Positions 17,748 to 26,426 of a stretch of 64,000 nt of DNA are shown piece after piece. Within the stretch, counting starts at the first letter, position 1, and each line of letters opens with the position of its first letter. This DNA is from Rhodococcus yunnanensis NBRC 103083 (GTDB lineage: Bacteria > Actinomycetota > Actinomycetes > Mycobacteriales > Mycobacteriaceae): assembly GCF_001895005.1 (NCBI RefSeq), contig NZ_BCXH01000005.1:186001-250000 (forward strand). Reading direction: 5' to 3'. The position numbers and the translations under genes were made by a program. The notes below the pieces were generated by a model. That model saw nothing but the letters and a program-made list of their open reading frames with translations. It searched no databases and had not been told where the DNA came from.

Positions 17748-19428
17748 CCGTCACGGGGAGCTGGGCGAACCGATTCCCCGGTACCGACTCGATCAGATTC
17801 TGGGTATAGGAGTGCTGGGGGTCGTCGAAGACATCCTCGACCGTGCCCTGCTCGACTATCTTTCCCGCTCGCATGACGGCAACGGAGTCGGAGATCGCGC
17901 GCACCACAGCGAGATCGTGGGAGATGAACAGGTAGGTGAGTCCCTGCTCGTGCTGCAACCGTTCGAGGAGGGCGAGGACCTGCGCCTGAGTCACCACGTC
18001 GAGAGCGGAGAGCGCCTCGTCGAGCACGATGATCTCGGGGTCGACGACCAGTGCCCGCGCGATCGCCACACGCTGCTGTTGCCCACCCGACAACTCGCCT
18101 GGCCGCCTGGTCAGCACCGAGGTGGGCAGTCCGACCCGATCGAGGACGTCGGCGATTCGCGCCGGCCGACGAGCACGATCAGCGATCCCGTAGGAGCGCA
18201 ACGGCTCGCCGACGATCTCGCGAATCGACCACCGCGGATCGAGGGCTGCGCGCGGGTTCTGGTACACGAGTTGGATATTCCGCCAGAGCTCTCGCCGCCG
18301 CCGTGACGTGGCGCCGACCACCTCGTGGCCGAGCACCGAGATGCTTCCGTCGTTCGCGGACTGCAAGCCCATGATCAGACCTGCCGTGGTGGACTTCCCC
18401 GAACCTGACTCGCCGACGAGCGCAAACGTCGACCCGGCCGCGACGGTGAACGACACGTCGTCGACCGCGAGGATCGCCTTGCCCTTTCCGGTGGGCGTCT
18501 GGAACGTCTTTCGTACACCGCGGACGGTGATGGCGGGCGTCGCCGAGGAACCGGCTCGCTGCTCCGAGCGTGACCGTCCGCCGCCGAGAACGCTGAATGC
18601 GAAAGCTTCTCGAAGCAGCTCAGCGGTGTACGGGTCCTGTGGTGCGCGCGCGATGTCGGCTACATCGCCCTGTTCCACGATGTGGCCGCCTCGCATGACG
18701 ACGACTCTGCTCGCGCGGTCGGTGGCGACGGCCAGGTTGTGCGTCACGAACAGCACGGCCACCGAGAACTCGCGGGCGAGGTCGTCGAGAACGTCGAGGA
18801 CCTGCCGTTGCACGGTGACGTCCAATGCGGACGTTGGCTCGTCTGCGATCAGTAGCGACGGGCGGAGACCGAATGCGATCGCGATCAACACGCGCTGGCG
18901 CATACCACCGGACAGCTCGTGCGGGTACTGGTCGAATCTGACCGACGGTCGGTCGATGCCGACGAGTTCGAGCAAGTCGAGCGACCGCCTACGGATCTCG
19001 GCGGCATCGATACCGAGTGCGCGGCGGTGCAGCCGAAAGACCTCCGATACTTGCTTTCCGATGGTCAGGACGGGATTGAGTGCGGTGGCGGGGTCTTGCG
19101 GGACCAGTGCGATCTCGCGGCCAAGGACGTCGGCGAGCTCTCTCTTCGACAAGGTGGTCAGTTCGCGTCCGGCGAGCCGAATGCTGCCACCGGTCACCCT
19201 GCCCGTCTTGGGTAGGAGTCCGATGACGGCTCGGCTGAGAGTTGTTTTCCCGGAGCCGGATTCACCGACCACGGCGACGATCTCACCGGGGTCGATGTGC
19301 AGGCTCACACCGTGCAGGGTCGGGGTCGCCGAGTGTCTGGAGGAGCGGTACTCGACGGACAGATCCTCGATCTCGACGACGGGCGACGGAACTGTGTACG
19401 GGGTGTGTGGGGCGTTGATTGTCGACAT
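17734..19428 (-). CDS. fused Dpp-type ABC ATPase with two nucleotide-binding domains (DppD-DppF)
   Basis: 564 residues, two ABC domains in tandem: domain 1 with GESGSGKTT, LSGGMRQRV and IADEPTSALDVT, domain 2 with GESGSGKSTT, LSGGQQQRVAIA and VLDEALSALDVV. Note Ala in place of the usual Pro after the second Walker B Glu (DEA rather than DEP), a mild variation that keeps the catalytic Glu. The start ATG at 19428 gives MSTINAPHTPYT; the open frame upstream lies in the permease gene. It ends the - strand operon that starts at 24039 and overlaps the convergent ATPase by 14 bases. Confidence 0.92.
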   Translation of the reverse strand: MSTINAPHTPYTVPSPVVEIEDLSVEYRSSRHSATPTLHGVSLHIDPGEIVAVVGESGSGKTTLSRAVIGLLPKTGRVTGGSIRLAGRELTTLSKRELADVLGREIALVPQDPATALNPVLTIGKQVSEVFRLHRRALGIDAAEIRRRSLDLLELVGIDRPSVRFDQYPHELSGGMRQRVLIAIAFGLRPSLLIADEPTSALDVTVQRQVLDVLDDLAREFSVAVLFVTHNLAVATDRASRVVVMRGGHIVEQGDVADIARAPQDPYTAELLREAFAFSVLGGGRSRSEQRAGSSATPAITVRGVRKTFQTPTGKGKAILAVDDVSFTVAAGSTFALVGESGSGKSTTAGLIMGLQSANDGSISVLGHEVVGATSRRRRELWRNIQLVYQNPRAALDPRWSIREIVGEPLRSYGIADRARRPARIADVLDRVGLPTSVLTRRPGELSGGQQQRVAIARALVVDPEIIVLDEALSALDVVTQAQVLALLERLQHEQGLTYLFISHDLAVVRAISDSVAVMRAGKIVEQGTVEDVFDDPQHSYTQNLIESVPGNRFAQLPVTVRNW

Positions 19429-19435
19429 CGTGACC

Positions 19436-20293
19436 TCAGATTCGGTAGAGGGCTTGGATCCAGTGGCTGATGCGCGCGAAGGCCAGAACCGCCACGACGA
19501 CCACCACACCGGGAAGGGTGGTCAACCACCACGCGTTGGCCAGAAAGCTTCGTCCTTCGGCAATCAGCGTCCCCCATTCCGGCGTCGGGGGAGGTGCTCC
19601 GTAACCGAGGAAACCGAGTGCAGCGATGGACAATACGGTCGACCCGAGCTCGACCGCCACCAGCGCGAGCACCGGGCCGATGGAGTTGGGGAGGACATGG
19701 CGGAACAACACTGCGGGCGCGCGAGTCCCCGAGATGCGTGCGGCGTGGACGTACTGCAGTTCTGTCACTCGCAATGCCTCGGACCGGATCAACCGAGCGA
19801 ACGGTGCGATGGCCGCGATACCGACGCCGAACGCGATCTGCACGGTGCCGGGTCCGAGTGCCGTCACCACGATCAGCGCGAGCAGGAAACCGGGAACGGC
19901 CAGCAGTACGTCGACGACCCGCATGATCGCGGACTCGATCGCGCCTCTCGCCAGCGCTGCGATCAGACCCAGAATCGACCCGACGATGAGACCGATCACG
20001 ACTGCGACGAATGCGCCGTAGATGGTCAATCGTGTGCCGTGCACGACGCGAGAGTAGAGGTCTCGGCCGATCCGATCGGTGCCGAACCAATGCTCGGCGC
20101 CGGGGGGAACGAAGGCGTCACCGGGTATTCCGACCAGCGGATCGTACGAGCTGAACAGTCCTGGCACGGCGATCCACAGGGCGACGACTGCAATCACGAC
20201 GAGCGCCGCGATCAGCGTCGCGTCCACGTGGGGAGAGCCGAAGAATCGTCGACCGAACGGCTCGCGGACGGGTGAATCGAGTTGCTGCGTCAT
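19436..20293 (-). CDS. Dpp/Opp-type ABC transporter permease (DppC-like)
   Basis: 285 residues. N-terminal helix, then HWFGTDRIGRDLYSRVVHGT, five further helices, coupling loop YVHAARISGTRAPAVLFRHVLPN and late motif PPPTPEWG. The ATG at 20293 overlaps the stop of the DppB-like gene by 4 bases; the frame is open upstream but would duplicate the partner gene's span. Seven bases separate it from the ATPase. Pairs with the permease at 20290-21246. Confidence 0.93.
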   Translation of the reverse strand: MTQQLDSPVREPFGRRFFGSPHVDATLIAALVVIAVVALWIAVPGLFSSYDPLVGIPGDAFVPPGAEHWFGTDRIGRDLYSRVVHGTRLTIYGAFVAVVIGLIVGSILGLIAALARGAIESAIMRVVDVLLAVPGFLLALIVVTALGPGTVQIAFGVGIAAIAPFARLIRSEALRVTELQYVHAARISGTRAPAVLFRHVLPNSIGPVLALVAVELGSTVLSIAALGFLGYGAPPPTPEWGTLIAEGRSFLANAWWLTTLPGVVVVVAVLAFARISHWIQALYRI

Positions 20294-21246
20294 CGCTGTG
20301 CTCCTGCCGTGGAGTTGCCGACGATTCGAGGGTCCAGAAGTGGATAGACCAGATCGACGGCGAGGTTGACCACGACGAACACCGCGGCGATGAGCAGAAC
20401 GAAACCCTGGACGAGTGCAAGGTCCTGGGACGAGACAGCTTCTTCCAGTACCGATCCGACGCCTGCCCTGGAGAACACGGTCTCGGTCACGACGGCGCCG
20501 CCGACGAGAACCCCGAGTGTGTTGGCGGCCACGGTGATCGTGGGACCGCCCGCATTCTTGAGCACGTGCCTGAAGAAGATCCAGTGCTCGCCGGCGCCCT
20601 TGGCTCGGGCGACCTCGATGAAGTCCTGCTCCAGCGTCGTGTCGATGCTCTTGAGTAGAACCTGCGAGAGGGCCGCCGACAGCGGCAAGCCGAGGACGAC
20701 GGCGGGCACGACGTCGGACAGCAGGGAACCGTCGGGAAAGACCGAAAGCCAACCCAATTGGAACGAGAGAACCTGCAGGGCGATGATTCCGATCCAGAAC
20801 GGAGGCGCCGCGGAGAACAGTGGCGGCACGGCCCGCGCGATCGAACCGATACGGCCAGGAAAGAACAAGTACACCGACGCCACCACCAGCGCGGTGATGA
20901 CGCCTGCCGCGACGAATGCGAGCCCCGCCAGCACCAGGGTCGACGGCAGGACCGAACCGATGCGGTGCAGCACGGTCTGGCCGGTGGCGATCGAGTAGCC
21001 GAAGTTGCCGGTGAGCAACTCGAACAGCTGGCCGAAATACCTACCGACGAACGACGAATCGTAGCCGTAGTAGGTCTTCATCGAGTCCACGACCGAATCG
21101 TCGATGCCTGCGCCGTCGCTGATCTGGTTCACCAACATCGTCACCGGATCGGACGGCAACAGACTCACACCGACGAAAATGAACGTGTAGGCCAACCAGA
21201 GCACCACGAGGGCGTGGACCAGTCGCCTACCGACATAGGACAGCAT
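20290..21246 (-). CDS. Dpp/Opp-type ABC transporter permease (DppB-like)
   Basis: 318 residues. N-terminal helix HALVVLWLAYTFIFVG, LLPSDP motif, periplasmic segment, and five further helices with the loop EVARAKGAGEHWIFFRHVLKN. Very similar in layout to the permease at 14267-15235 of the convergent operon. It lies 7 bases after the binding-protein gene. Confidence 0.93.
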   Translation of the reverse strand: MLSYVGRRLVHALVVLWLAYTFIFVGVSLLPSDPVTMLVNQISDGAGIDDSVVDSMKTYYGYDSSFVGRYFGQLFELLTGNFGYSIATGQTVLHRIGSVLPSTLVLAGLAFVAAGVITALVVASVYLFFPGRIGSIARAVPPLFSAAPPFWIGIIALQVLSFQLGWLSVFPDGSLLSDVVPAVVLGLPLSAALSQVLLKSIDTTLEQDFIEVARAKGAGEHWIFFRHVLKNAGGPTITVAANTLGVLVGGAVVTETVFSRAGVGSVLEEAVSSQDLALVQGFVLLIAAVFVVVNLAVDLVYPLLDPRIVGNSTAGAQR

Positions 21247-21253
21247 CGCGGAC

Positions 21254-22873
21254 TCAGCCGGCTTTCCATGCGGTATGGAACAGCGGATAGGTGGTGGCGT
21301 TGAACTCGAGATTCACCTGGGGGGATGCGCCGAACACCTGAGCCTCCTCGAACGTCGGTATGACGTAGGCCTTCTCGATGAGGTAGCGCTGCTCTTCGCG
21401 CTGGATGTCGGCCAAGGCGGCGTTGTCGGCGGCGGCGAGTTCGCGCTTGCGAAACTCGACGAGCGTCGGCTCCTCCGCGACGAGGGCCGTGTTTCCCTTG
21501 GCACCGAACTGCTGAGCGAGAGAGACGATGGAGATTCGGCTCAGATTGAGCGGAACGTTCGAGTCGGTGGCAGCCGCCGCGGCGAAGGAGGCGTCGTTGC
21601 GCACGTTGAGCACGACGCCCAACTCCTGACGCCATTGCTGGGCTATGTACTCCCAGGCACCACCGAGTGCCGCTTGCTGTGCGGACTGGGGGATCTCGAG
21701 CTCCAGTCGCGTGCCGTCCTTGGTTCGAACGCCGTCGGAACCGGCAACCCAGCCGGCCTCCTCCAACAGTGCACGAGCACGGTCGGGATCGAACGCGAAC
21801 TCACTGGACAGATCTACGAAGGCAGGATGCTCGACGTTGAGGATGGATTTGGCCGGTGGGAAGCTCGGTGACAGGGTGGTCGCGACCATCTCGTCGCGGT
21901 CGATGCCGATCAGCAGCGCCCGTCGAACTCGCTCGTCGGACACGAGCGGGTTGTCGATACGGAACGAGGCCCAGTTCGAAGTTCCCAGAACGGGTCTCGT
22001 TGCCAGTACCTGAAAGCCCGCGGCGGTGATCACGGCCTCGTCCAACGGTTGGATACCGCGGGCGACGTCGACCTGGCCGGATTGCAGTGCTCCGGTACGC
22101 AGACCGATCTCGGGTAGCACTCGCCACACGATCTTGTCGAGGTAGGCAGGGCCTTGATTCGACGAGGACTCGGGTGCCCACTGGTAGTCCTCGCGGCGCA
22201 CCAGAACTACCTCCTGTTCCGGAATCTGCGATTCGAAGACGAACGGGCCTGCGGAGACGACGTTCTCGGGCTTTCCTGCTTCGGTGCCGTCGAGCTCGAG
22301 GGTGGACGCGGCCACCAGGCCGTTCTGGTTCTGCGTGGTGCGGAGGAGGAAGTCCTGATTGGGGCTGTTCAGAATCACTTTCACGGTGTCCTCGGACACC
22401 AGCTCCGCGTGGTCGTATCCCGGCCGCAGATACGGATTCGGGTTGATGTTCTTCGCGGCGTCGCCGAGGCCGAAGCGGTCGAGGTTGCGGCGGACGATCT
22501 CGGCATCGAGGGGGGTGCCGTCGCTGAAGGTGACGCCCGGTCTGATCTTGAACGTGAACTCGGTGTTCTCGGTGTTGTGGGAGAACTCCGAGGCGATCCA
22601 CGGTACGAGTGTGCGCGAGAGCGGATCGAAATACAGCAGATAGGCAAGGACGCTGAACGAGAGATTGCCCGCGCTGTAGGTACCGAGCCGCTGGTTCTGC
22701 CACGACGGAACGGATTCGGTGTCGGAGAAGATCAGCGTCCCACCGCGCACCGGATCACCGGATGGTGCCGACACCGCCCCGGCAGTGCCCGACGAACTTC
22801 GTCCGCCGCAGGCAGCCAGGAGGGCGACGCTCACGGCGCCCGAGCCGAACAACAAGAAGTCACGCCTGTTCAT
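21254..22873 (-). CDS. family 5 (peptide/nickel-type) substrate-binding lipoprotein with a twin-arginine signal
   Basis: 539 residues from ATG 22873. The signal begins MNRRDFLLFG, which resembles a twin-arginine (Tat) motif, and ends in the lipobox LAAC with Cys22. Mature features of SBP_bac_5: RGGTLIFSD, FKIRPGVTFSDGTPLDAEIV, VRRALLIGIDRDEMV and EEAGWVAGSDGV. An alternative GTG at 22885 adds four residues and has a GAGGA ribosome site at good spacing, so the start is undecided. It is the second gene of the operon, 62 bases after the ACAD-fold flavoprotein. Related to, but clearly diverged from, the receptor at 12634-14232. Confidence 0.9.
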   Translation of the reverse strand: MNRRDFLLFGSGAVSVALLAACGGRSSSGTAGAVSAPSGDPVRGGTLIFSDTESVPSWQNQRLGTYSAGNLSFSVLAYLLYFDPLSRTLVPWIASEFSHNTENTEFTFKIRPGVTFSDGTPLDAEIVRRNLDRFGLGDAAKNINPNPYLRPGYDHAELVSEDTVKVILNSPNQDFLLRTTQNQNGLVAASTLELDGTEAGKPENVVSAGPFVFESQIPEQEVVLVRREDYQWAPESSSNQGPAYLDKIVWRVLPEIGLRTGALQSGQVDVARGIQPLDEAVITAAGFQVLATRPVLGTSNWASFRIDNPLVSDERVRRALLIGIDRDEMVATTLSPSFPPAKSILNVEHPAFVDLSSEFAFDPDRARALLEEAGWVAGSDGVRTKDGTRLELEIPQSAQQAALGGAWEYIAQQWRQELGVVLNVRNDASFAAAAATDSNVPLNLSRISIVSLAQQFGAKGNTALVAEEPTLVEFRKRELAAADNAALADIQREEQRYLIEKAYVIPTFEEAQVFGASPQVNLEFNATTYPLFHTAWKAG

Positions 22874-22935
22874 CGAAAATCCCACAGTGATACATCCTCA
22901 GTTCTGTTGTGCTGTAGCAATACACGTGGAGTACG

Positions 22936-24039
22936 TCAGCGCACGTAACGCTCGAAATGCGCTGTCCGCACGACCGGGGCGAGTCCGCGCACCTGGAGGA
23001 ACGTCGCGGCCCTGGCTCGCACGGAGGTGATCTCGTCGTCGAGCAGGCCGACGCCACCGCGCGCGACGACACCAGCAGTGGTCGCGCGGACCGCGATCTC
23101 GTCGAGAGTGACGCGCCACAGCGGATCGGGCAACGGCGTCGACACCGCCGCTTCCAGCTCGTCGGCGATCGCCAGCAACGACGGCTCGTCCGGGTGCAGG
23201 ACGAGTGCGTCGTTCAGTGCTGCGCGTGCCAGACCGTACGGGCCGACCGGAGGAAGATGGGGAACGTCGTCGGGATCGACGTCGGGGTCGAGTTGCAGAG
23301 CCCACCGCAGTTCCGGACGCAGAAAACCGTCCCGTGCTTTCCACTCGGCGACGGGAACGACCTCGGTGACGTACTCGTCGGGTAGGAAGACATCGTTCAA
23401 GGTGACGGTGGCCGTGCGGGAGCCGAACACGGCGGTCAGCCTGAGCACCTCACCGGTGATGCCCGGCTGGTGCAGGCTCGCGATGCCGAACACGTAGTCC
23501 TCGCGTTCCTCGTCGACGGCGCCCAGCCAGATGACGTCGGTCAGACCCCAGCCGGAGTGCCAACCGATGACGCCGTCGATCCGATAGCCGCCCGGTACGC
23601 GTCGGGCGACGGTTCCGCGTTTCTGCGGCCAGGACCGAACGTGTCCCATTCCTGCGCCGCCGATCAGTTCTCCGGAGGCCAATTTCGGTAGCAACGCCAA
23701 TGTTCCGGGGGTACCCGCCTTGATCGCAGGTACGACGGGAGCGCCGTGCTGGGTGACGACCGTTGCTGTCGACGGGTCGGCCCCGAAGAGGAGATCGTCG
23801 GCGGCATTACGTACGGCCGGCGGAATGTCGAGGCCCCCGAACTCCTCCGGGACGGACCAGCGGTAGTACCCGACGTCACGTAGTGCCTCGATGTGCGAGC
23901 GCGGCACCTCGGTGCGGTCGACCTCCACCGCGCGGGGTGCGATCACCTCCTCGACGAGGCGGGCGAACTCGACGTACGCGGGATGCGACCGAGGGTCCGA
24001 CGACGTGACCGCCGCGACAGCAGGTGCAGTGCTCGTCAT
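22936..24039 (-). CDS. acyl-CoA-dehydrogenase-fold flavoprotein (possible flavin monooxygenase)
   Basis: 367 residues from ATG 24039, which has an AAGGAGA ribosome site. ACAD pattern: N-terminal helical region with VPEEFGGLDIPPAVR, a middle beta domain with RVPGGYRIDGVIGWHSGWG and a LNDVFLPDEYV hinge, and a shortened C-terminal helical domain ending FLQVRGLAPVVRTAHFERYVR. The acyl-CoA base and the usual C-terminal GG(T/A) block are not evident, so it may be a monooxygenase of the DszC type rather than a dehydrogenase. It heads the operon with a Dpp-type importer. It is more diverged from the ACAD proteins at 59405 and 61625 than those are from each other. Substrate unknown. Confidence 0.82.
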   Translation of the reverse strand: MTSTAPAVAAVTSSDPRSHPAYVEFARLVEEVIAPRAVEVDRTEVPRSHIEALRDVGYYRWSVPEEFGGLDIPPAVRNAADDLLFGADPSTATVVTQHGAPVVPAIKAGTPGTLALLPKLASGELIGGAGMGHVRSWPQKRGTVARRVPGGYRIDGVIGWHSGWGLTDVIWLGAVDEEREDYVFGIASLHQPGITGEVLRLTAVFGSRTATVTLNDVFLPDEYVTEVVPVAEWKARDGFLRPELRWALQLDPDVDPDDVPHLPPVGPYGLARAALNDALVLHPDEPSLLAIADELEAAVSTPLPDPLWRVTLDEIAVRATTAGVVARGGVGLLDDEITSVRARAATFLQVRGLAPVVRTAHFERYVR

Positions 24040-24392
24040 GAAATCTCCTTGGCTCCTGACGGGTGAATTCGTGTGTGCATCGAATCTATTGCCGGGGCGA
24101 ACGAGAATTGACAATTAATATCGCAGAGATTTCATTTCGACCTCAAGATTTACTTCAACTCCGAAGGTTCGAACGGTTCGGTGTAGAAGAGCTGTCGACA
24201 CGGTGAAGTAGCGCCTGACCTTTCGCTTCGGCAACGGAATTCATCATGGTTTCGAGCTTGGATCACGATGAATCTATTTATGGAGAACCATCGTGGGCAC
24301 GTTTATCGTTCTTGGAATGCTCTCCGGGCGGCAACTGTGCGGCCATCGAGAAAGCTGAATCTTGTCGAACCCTAAGCCAGAGAGGAATTGCC
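24040..24392. promoter_or_regulatory. divergent promoter region between the ACAD operon (-) and the transporter operon (+)
   Basis: About 350 bases, clearly AT-richer than its surroundings. It holds an ATTGACAAT palindrome at 24107-24115, whose - strand reading TTGTCA can serve as the -35 of the ACAD operon, with AATAGA (24085-24090) 18 bases downstream as a weak -10. The word AATCTATT occurs twice (24083-24090 and 24271-24278). An inverted repeat lies at 24264-24295. An open frame crosses the right half but its third-codon-position GC is low, so I read it as untranslated leader. Confidence 0.5.
24264..24295. repeat. inverted repeat CACGATG - 18 bases - CATCGTG in the leader region
   Basis: Perfect 7-base arms at 24264-24270 and 24289-24295. 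The spacer starts exactly with the AT-rich word AATCTATTTA, which is also found at 62974-62983. It could be a dimeric operator for the + strand transporter operon or a stem in its 5' leader RNA. Confidence 0.4.
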
Positions 24393-24431
24393 GTGAGCGG
24401 CACTACAACACATCGGCGGGCGCACGCATGA
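24393..24431 (+). CDS. probable 12-residue leader peptide upstream of transporter operon
   Basis: A GTG at 24393 has a near-ideal ribosome site (AGAGAGGA, 24379-24386, 6 bases before it) and reads VSGTTTHRRAHA before a TGA. That stop overlaps the ATG of the binding-protein gene at 24428 as ATGA. The binding-protein gene itself has no good ribosome site, so its translation probably depends on this peptide. The peptide has three Thr in a row and a basic HRRAH end. Short basic leader peptides precede some actinobacterial sulfur-related transporter operons, but I cannot assign this one to a known family. Confidence 0.5.
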   Translation: MSGTTTHRRAHA

Positions 24432-25540
24432 GCATCTTCATCAACAGGCGCCTGACCAAGAAGCTGACCATCGCCGCGGCGGCACTCGTGGCAGCACCAC
24501 TCGTACTGGCCGGATGCAGTAGTTCCGATGACGACGGCGCAGTCACCTTCCGCTTCGCGAACTCGCCGACGGCCCTGTCGCTGGTGCGTATCGCCGACGA
24601 GCTCGGCTACTGGGACGACGCGGGCGTCAAGCCCGAATACGTAGGACCCGCGACTGCCGTACCCGCAGTCCAGCTGCTCGACCAAGGTGCCGTCGACATC
24701 GCCACCGGCATGTTCAACAACGACATCGACGGCAAGGTCAAGGGATTCAAGTTCACCGCGATCGCGTCGAGCATGTTGGATCTGCCGGAAGAACCGCACA
24801 TGTCCTACTTCACCCGTGCAGGATCGGACATCACCAAGGACAACCTGAAGGCCATCGAAGGCAAGACCGTCGGACTGTCGGGCTTCAACAGCTGCACCGA
24901 CCTCGTGCTCAAGCGCTACCTGCAGAACAACGGCGTCGACCTGGACAAGGTCAAGTTCCTCGAGCTGAAGAACGAGCTCGTCGCGCCCGCCATCGAGCGA
25001 GGCGAAGTCGATCTCGGCGTGTTCCACCCGCCGCTGATCGGTGTGCTGCTCAGCCAGCCGGACAAGTTCACCCAGGCATTCACCTCGTACGAGGACTGGG
25101 GTCCCCTCGGTGGGCAGGCGCCGTACGTCGCGAGCAACGCGTGGCTGCAGGCGCATCCGAAGGAAGCCCGCGAGTTCGTCGGCGTCATCGCCCGAACGGC
25201 CAACTGGGCCAACGCCCACCCGAAGGAGTCCGCCGAGATCGCAGGCAAGACAACCGGATACCCCGTCGAGCAGACGACCAACTGGCACTACGCCCCCAAC
25301 GCGCTGCTGGACAAGGCGTCCCTTCAGCTGTGGTGGGACCTGGTGGAAGAAGTGGGCAATCCGCTCCCCGGTTCGGAGAACCTCAAGCCCGAGGACATCG
25401 CGACCAACGCCTTCAACCCGTACGCGACATCCGCGGACCTCATCGAGTCCCAGGACTTCAATACGACGATCGTCACCGAGGAACAGAACGACGGGATATT
25501 CAAGACCCATCTCGTCGACATCGAAGGGCTAGAGAAGTGA
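24428..25540 (+). CDS. SsuA/TauA/NrtA-like substrate-binding lipoprotein
   Basis: 370 residues. Signal peptide with a basic start (NRRLTKK) and lipobox LAGC, Cys30. Mature features: VTFRFANSPTALSLVRIADELGYWDDAGV, an early block typical of SsuA/TauA/NrtA receptors, then LLDQGAVDIATGMFNND, GKTVGLSGFNSCTD and a C-terminal helical region. The ATG at 24428 fits the signal peptide and overlaps the leader-peptide stop. It is followed by ATPase and permease genes. It belongs to the same broad group as the receptors at 1942 and 5841 but to a different branch. Confidence 0.9.
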   Translation: MSIFINRRLTKKLTIAAAALVAAPLVLAGCSSSDDDGAVTFRFANSPTALSLVRIADELGYWDDAGVKPEYVGPATAVPAVQLLDQGAVDIATGMFNNDIDGKVKGFKFTAIASSMLDLPEEPHMSYFTRAGSDITKDNLKAIEGKTVGLSGFNSCTDLVLKRYLQNNGVDLDKVKFLELKNELVAPAIERGEVDLGVFHPPLIGVLLSQPDKFTQAFTSYEDWGPLGGQAPYVASNAWLQAHPKEAREFVGVIARTANWANAHPKESAEIAGKTTGYPVEQTTNWHYAPNALLDKASLQLWWDLVEEVGNPLPGSENLKPEDIATNAFNPYATSADLIESQDFNTTIVTEEQNDGIFKTHLVDIEGLEK

Positions 25541-25568
25541 TATCCGCACTCGCAGAGAGGGAATGGAC

Positions 25569-26426
25569 ATGAGTCAACAGCTCCTGGAGGAGTCCGTCAC
25601 CGGCGGCTCGGCGCCGGACGGCCCTCGGTCGCACGCGAAGATCGAGGCCAAGCGAGTCGCGAAGCTGTATCCGAAGCCCGGTTCCAAACGTGAGACGACC
25701 GCTGTCCTCGACGGTTTCGACCTGCGCATCGAGAGCGGGGAGTTCCTGTCGCTCCTCGGCCCCAGTGGATGCGGCAAGTCGACGTTCCTGAACATTCTCG
25801 CCGGCCTGGAGACCTACAACGGCGGCACCGTCCTCATCGACGGCAAGCGGGTCGACGGCGTCGACAAGAACGTCGGTGTGGTGTTCCAGGGGTACGCGCT
25901 GTTCCCGTGGCTCACCGCGCAGAAGAACGTCGAGGTGGGCCTCAAGATTCGCGGAGTTCCCCGAGCGGATCGCCGCGCCAGGGCTGCCGAGGTGCTCGAG
26001 ACCGTCGGGTTGACGGCAGCAGCGGACAGGCTGCCACATCAGCTGTCCGGTGGCATGCGTCAGCGTGTCGCCATCGCACGTGTTCTCGCGTACGAGCCCG
26101 AGATCCTGGTCTTCGACGAGCCGTTCGCCGCGTTGGATGCGCAGACGCGTGAATTTCTCCAAGGCGAGCTTCTCCGCATCTGGGAGTCCGGGGAGAACAA
26201 GAAGACGGTACTGTTCGTCACCCACTCGATCGACGAGGCAGTCTTCCTGTCCGACCGTATCGCAGTCATGACGCGGTCTCCCGGTTCGGTGAAGGCGTTG
26301 ATCGACGTCGATCTGCCCCGTCATCGAACCAACGAGCTACGCAGCTCCGAGGACTTCGTCCACGTTCGTTCACGCGTGGCACGTGTGCTCGAGGAGGAGG
26401 TGAACTATGGTAGCGACGCTCGATGA
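25569..26426 (+). CDS. sulfonate/nitrate/taurine-type ABC transporter ATP-binding protein
   Basis: 285 residues from ATG 25569, about 8 bases after a GAGAGGGA ribosome site; ATG 25563 is also possible but too close to it. A 30-residue leader precedes the ABC domain. Walker A GPSGCGKS at 64-71, Q-loop VVFQGYALFPWLT near 107, signature LSGGM at 159-163, Walker B ILVFDE at 179-184, and a THSIDEAVFLSDR switch region. The Q-loop sequence is typical of NrtD/TauB/SsuB ATPases. The 3' end overlaps the permease start by 20 bases. Confidence 0.93.
   Translation: MSQQLLEESVTGGSAPDGPRSHAKIEAKRVAKLYPKPGSKRETTAVLDGFDLRIESGEFLSLLGPSGCGKSTFLNILAGLETYNGGTVLIDGKRVDGVDKNVGVVFQGYALFPWLTAQKNVEVGLKIRGVPRADRRARAAEVLETVGLTAAADRLPHQLSGGMRQRVAIARVLAYEPEILVFDEPFAALDAQTREFLQGELLRIWESGENKKTVLFVTHSIDEAVFLSDRIAVMTRSPGSVKALIDVDLPRHRTNELRSSEDFVHVRSRVARVLEEEVNYGSDAR

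Noticed and set aside
18308..20275. A 655-codon open frame on the + strand
   Set aside because: It lies opposite the fused ATPase and DppC-like genes, which have complete ABC and permease motifs; the translation is low-complexity and has no domain.
24246..24431. A 61-codon frame ending at the receptor start
   Set aside because: Its third codon positions are GC-poor for this genome and only the last 12 codons have a good ribosome site, so only the short leader peptide is proposed.
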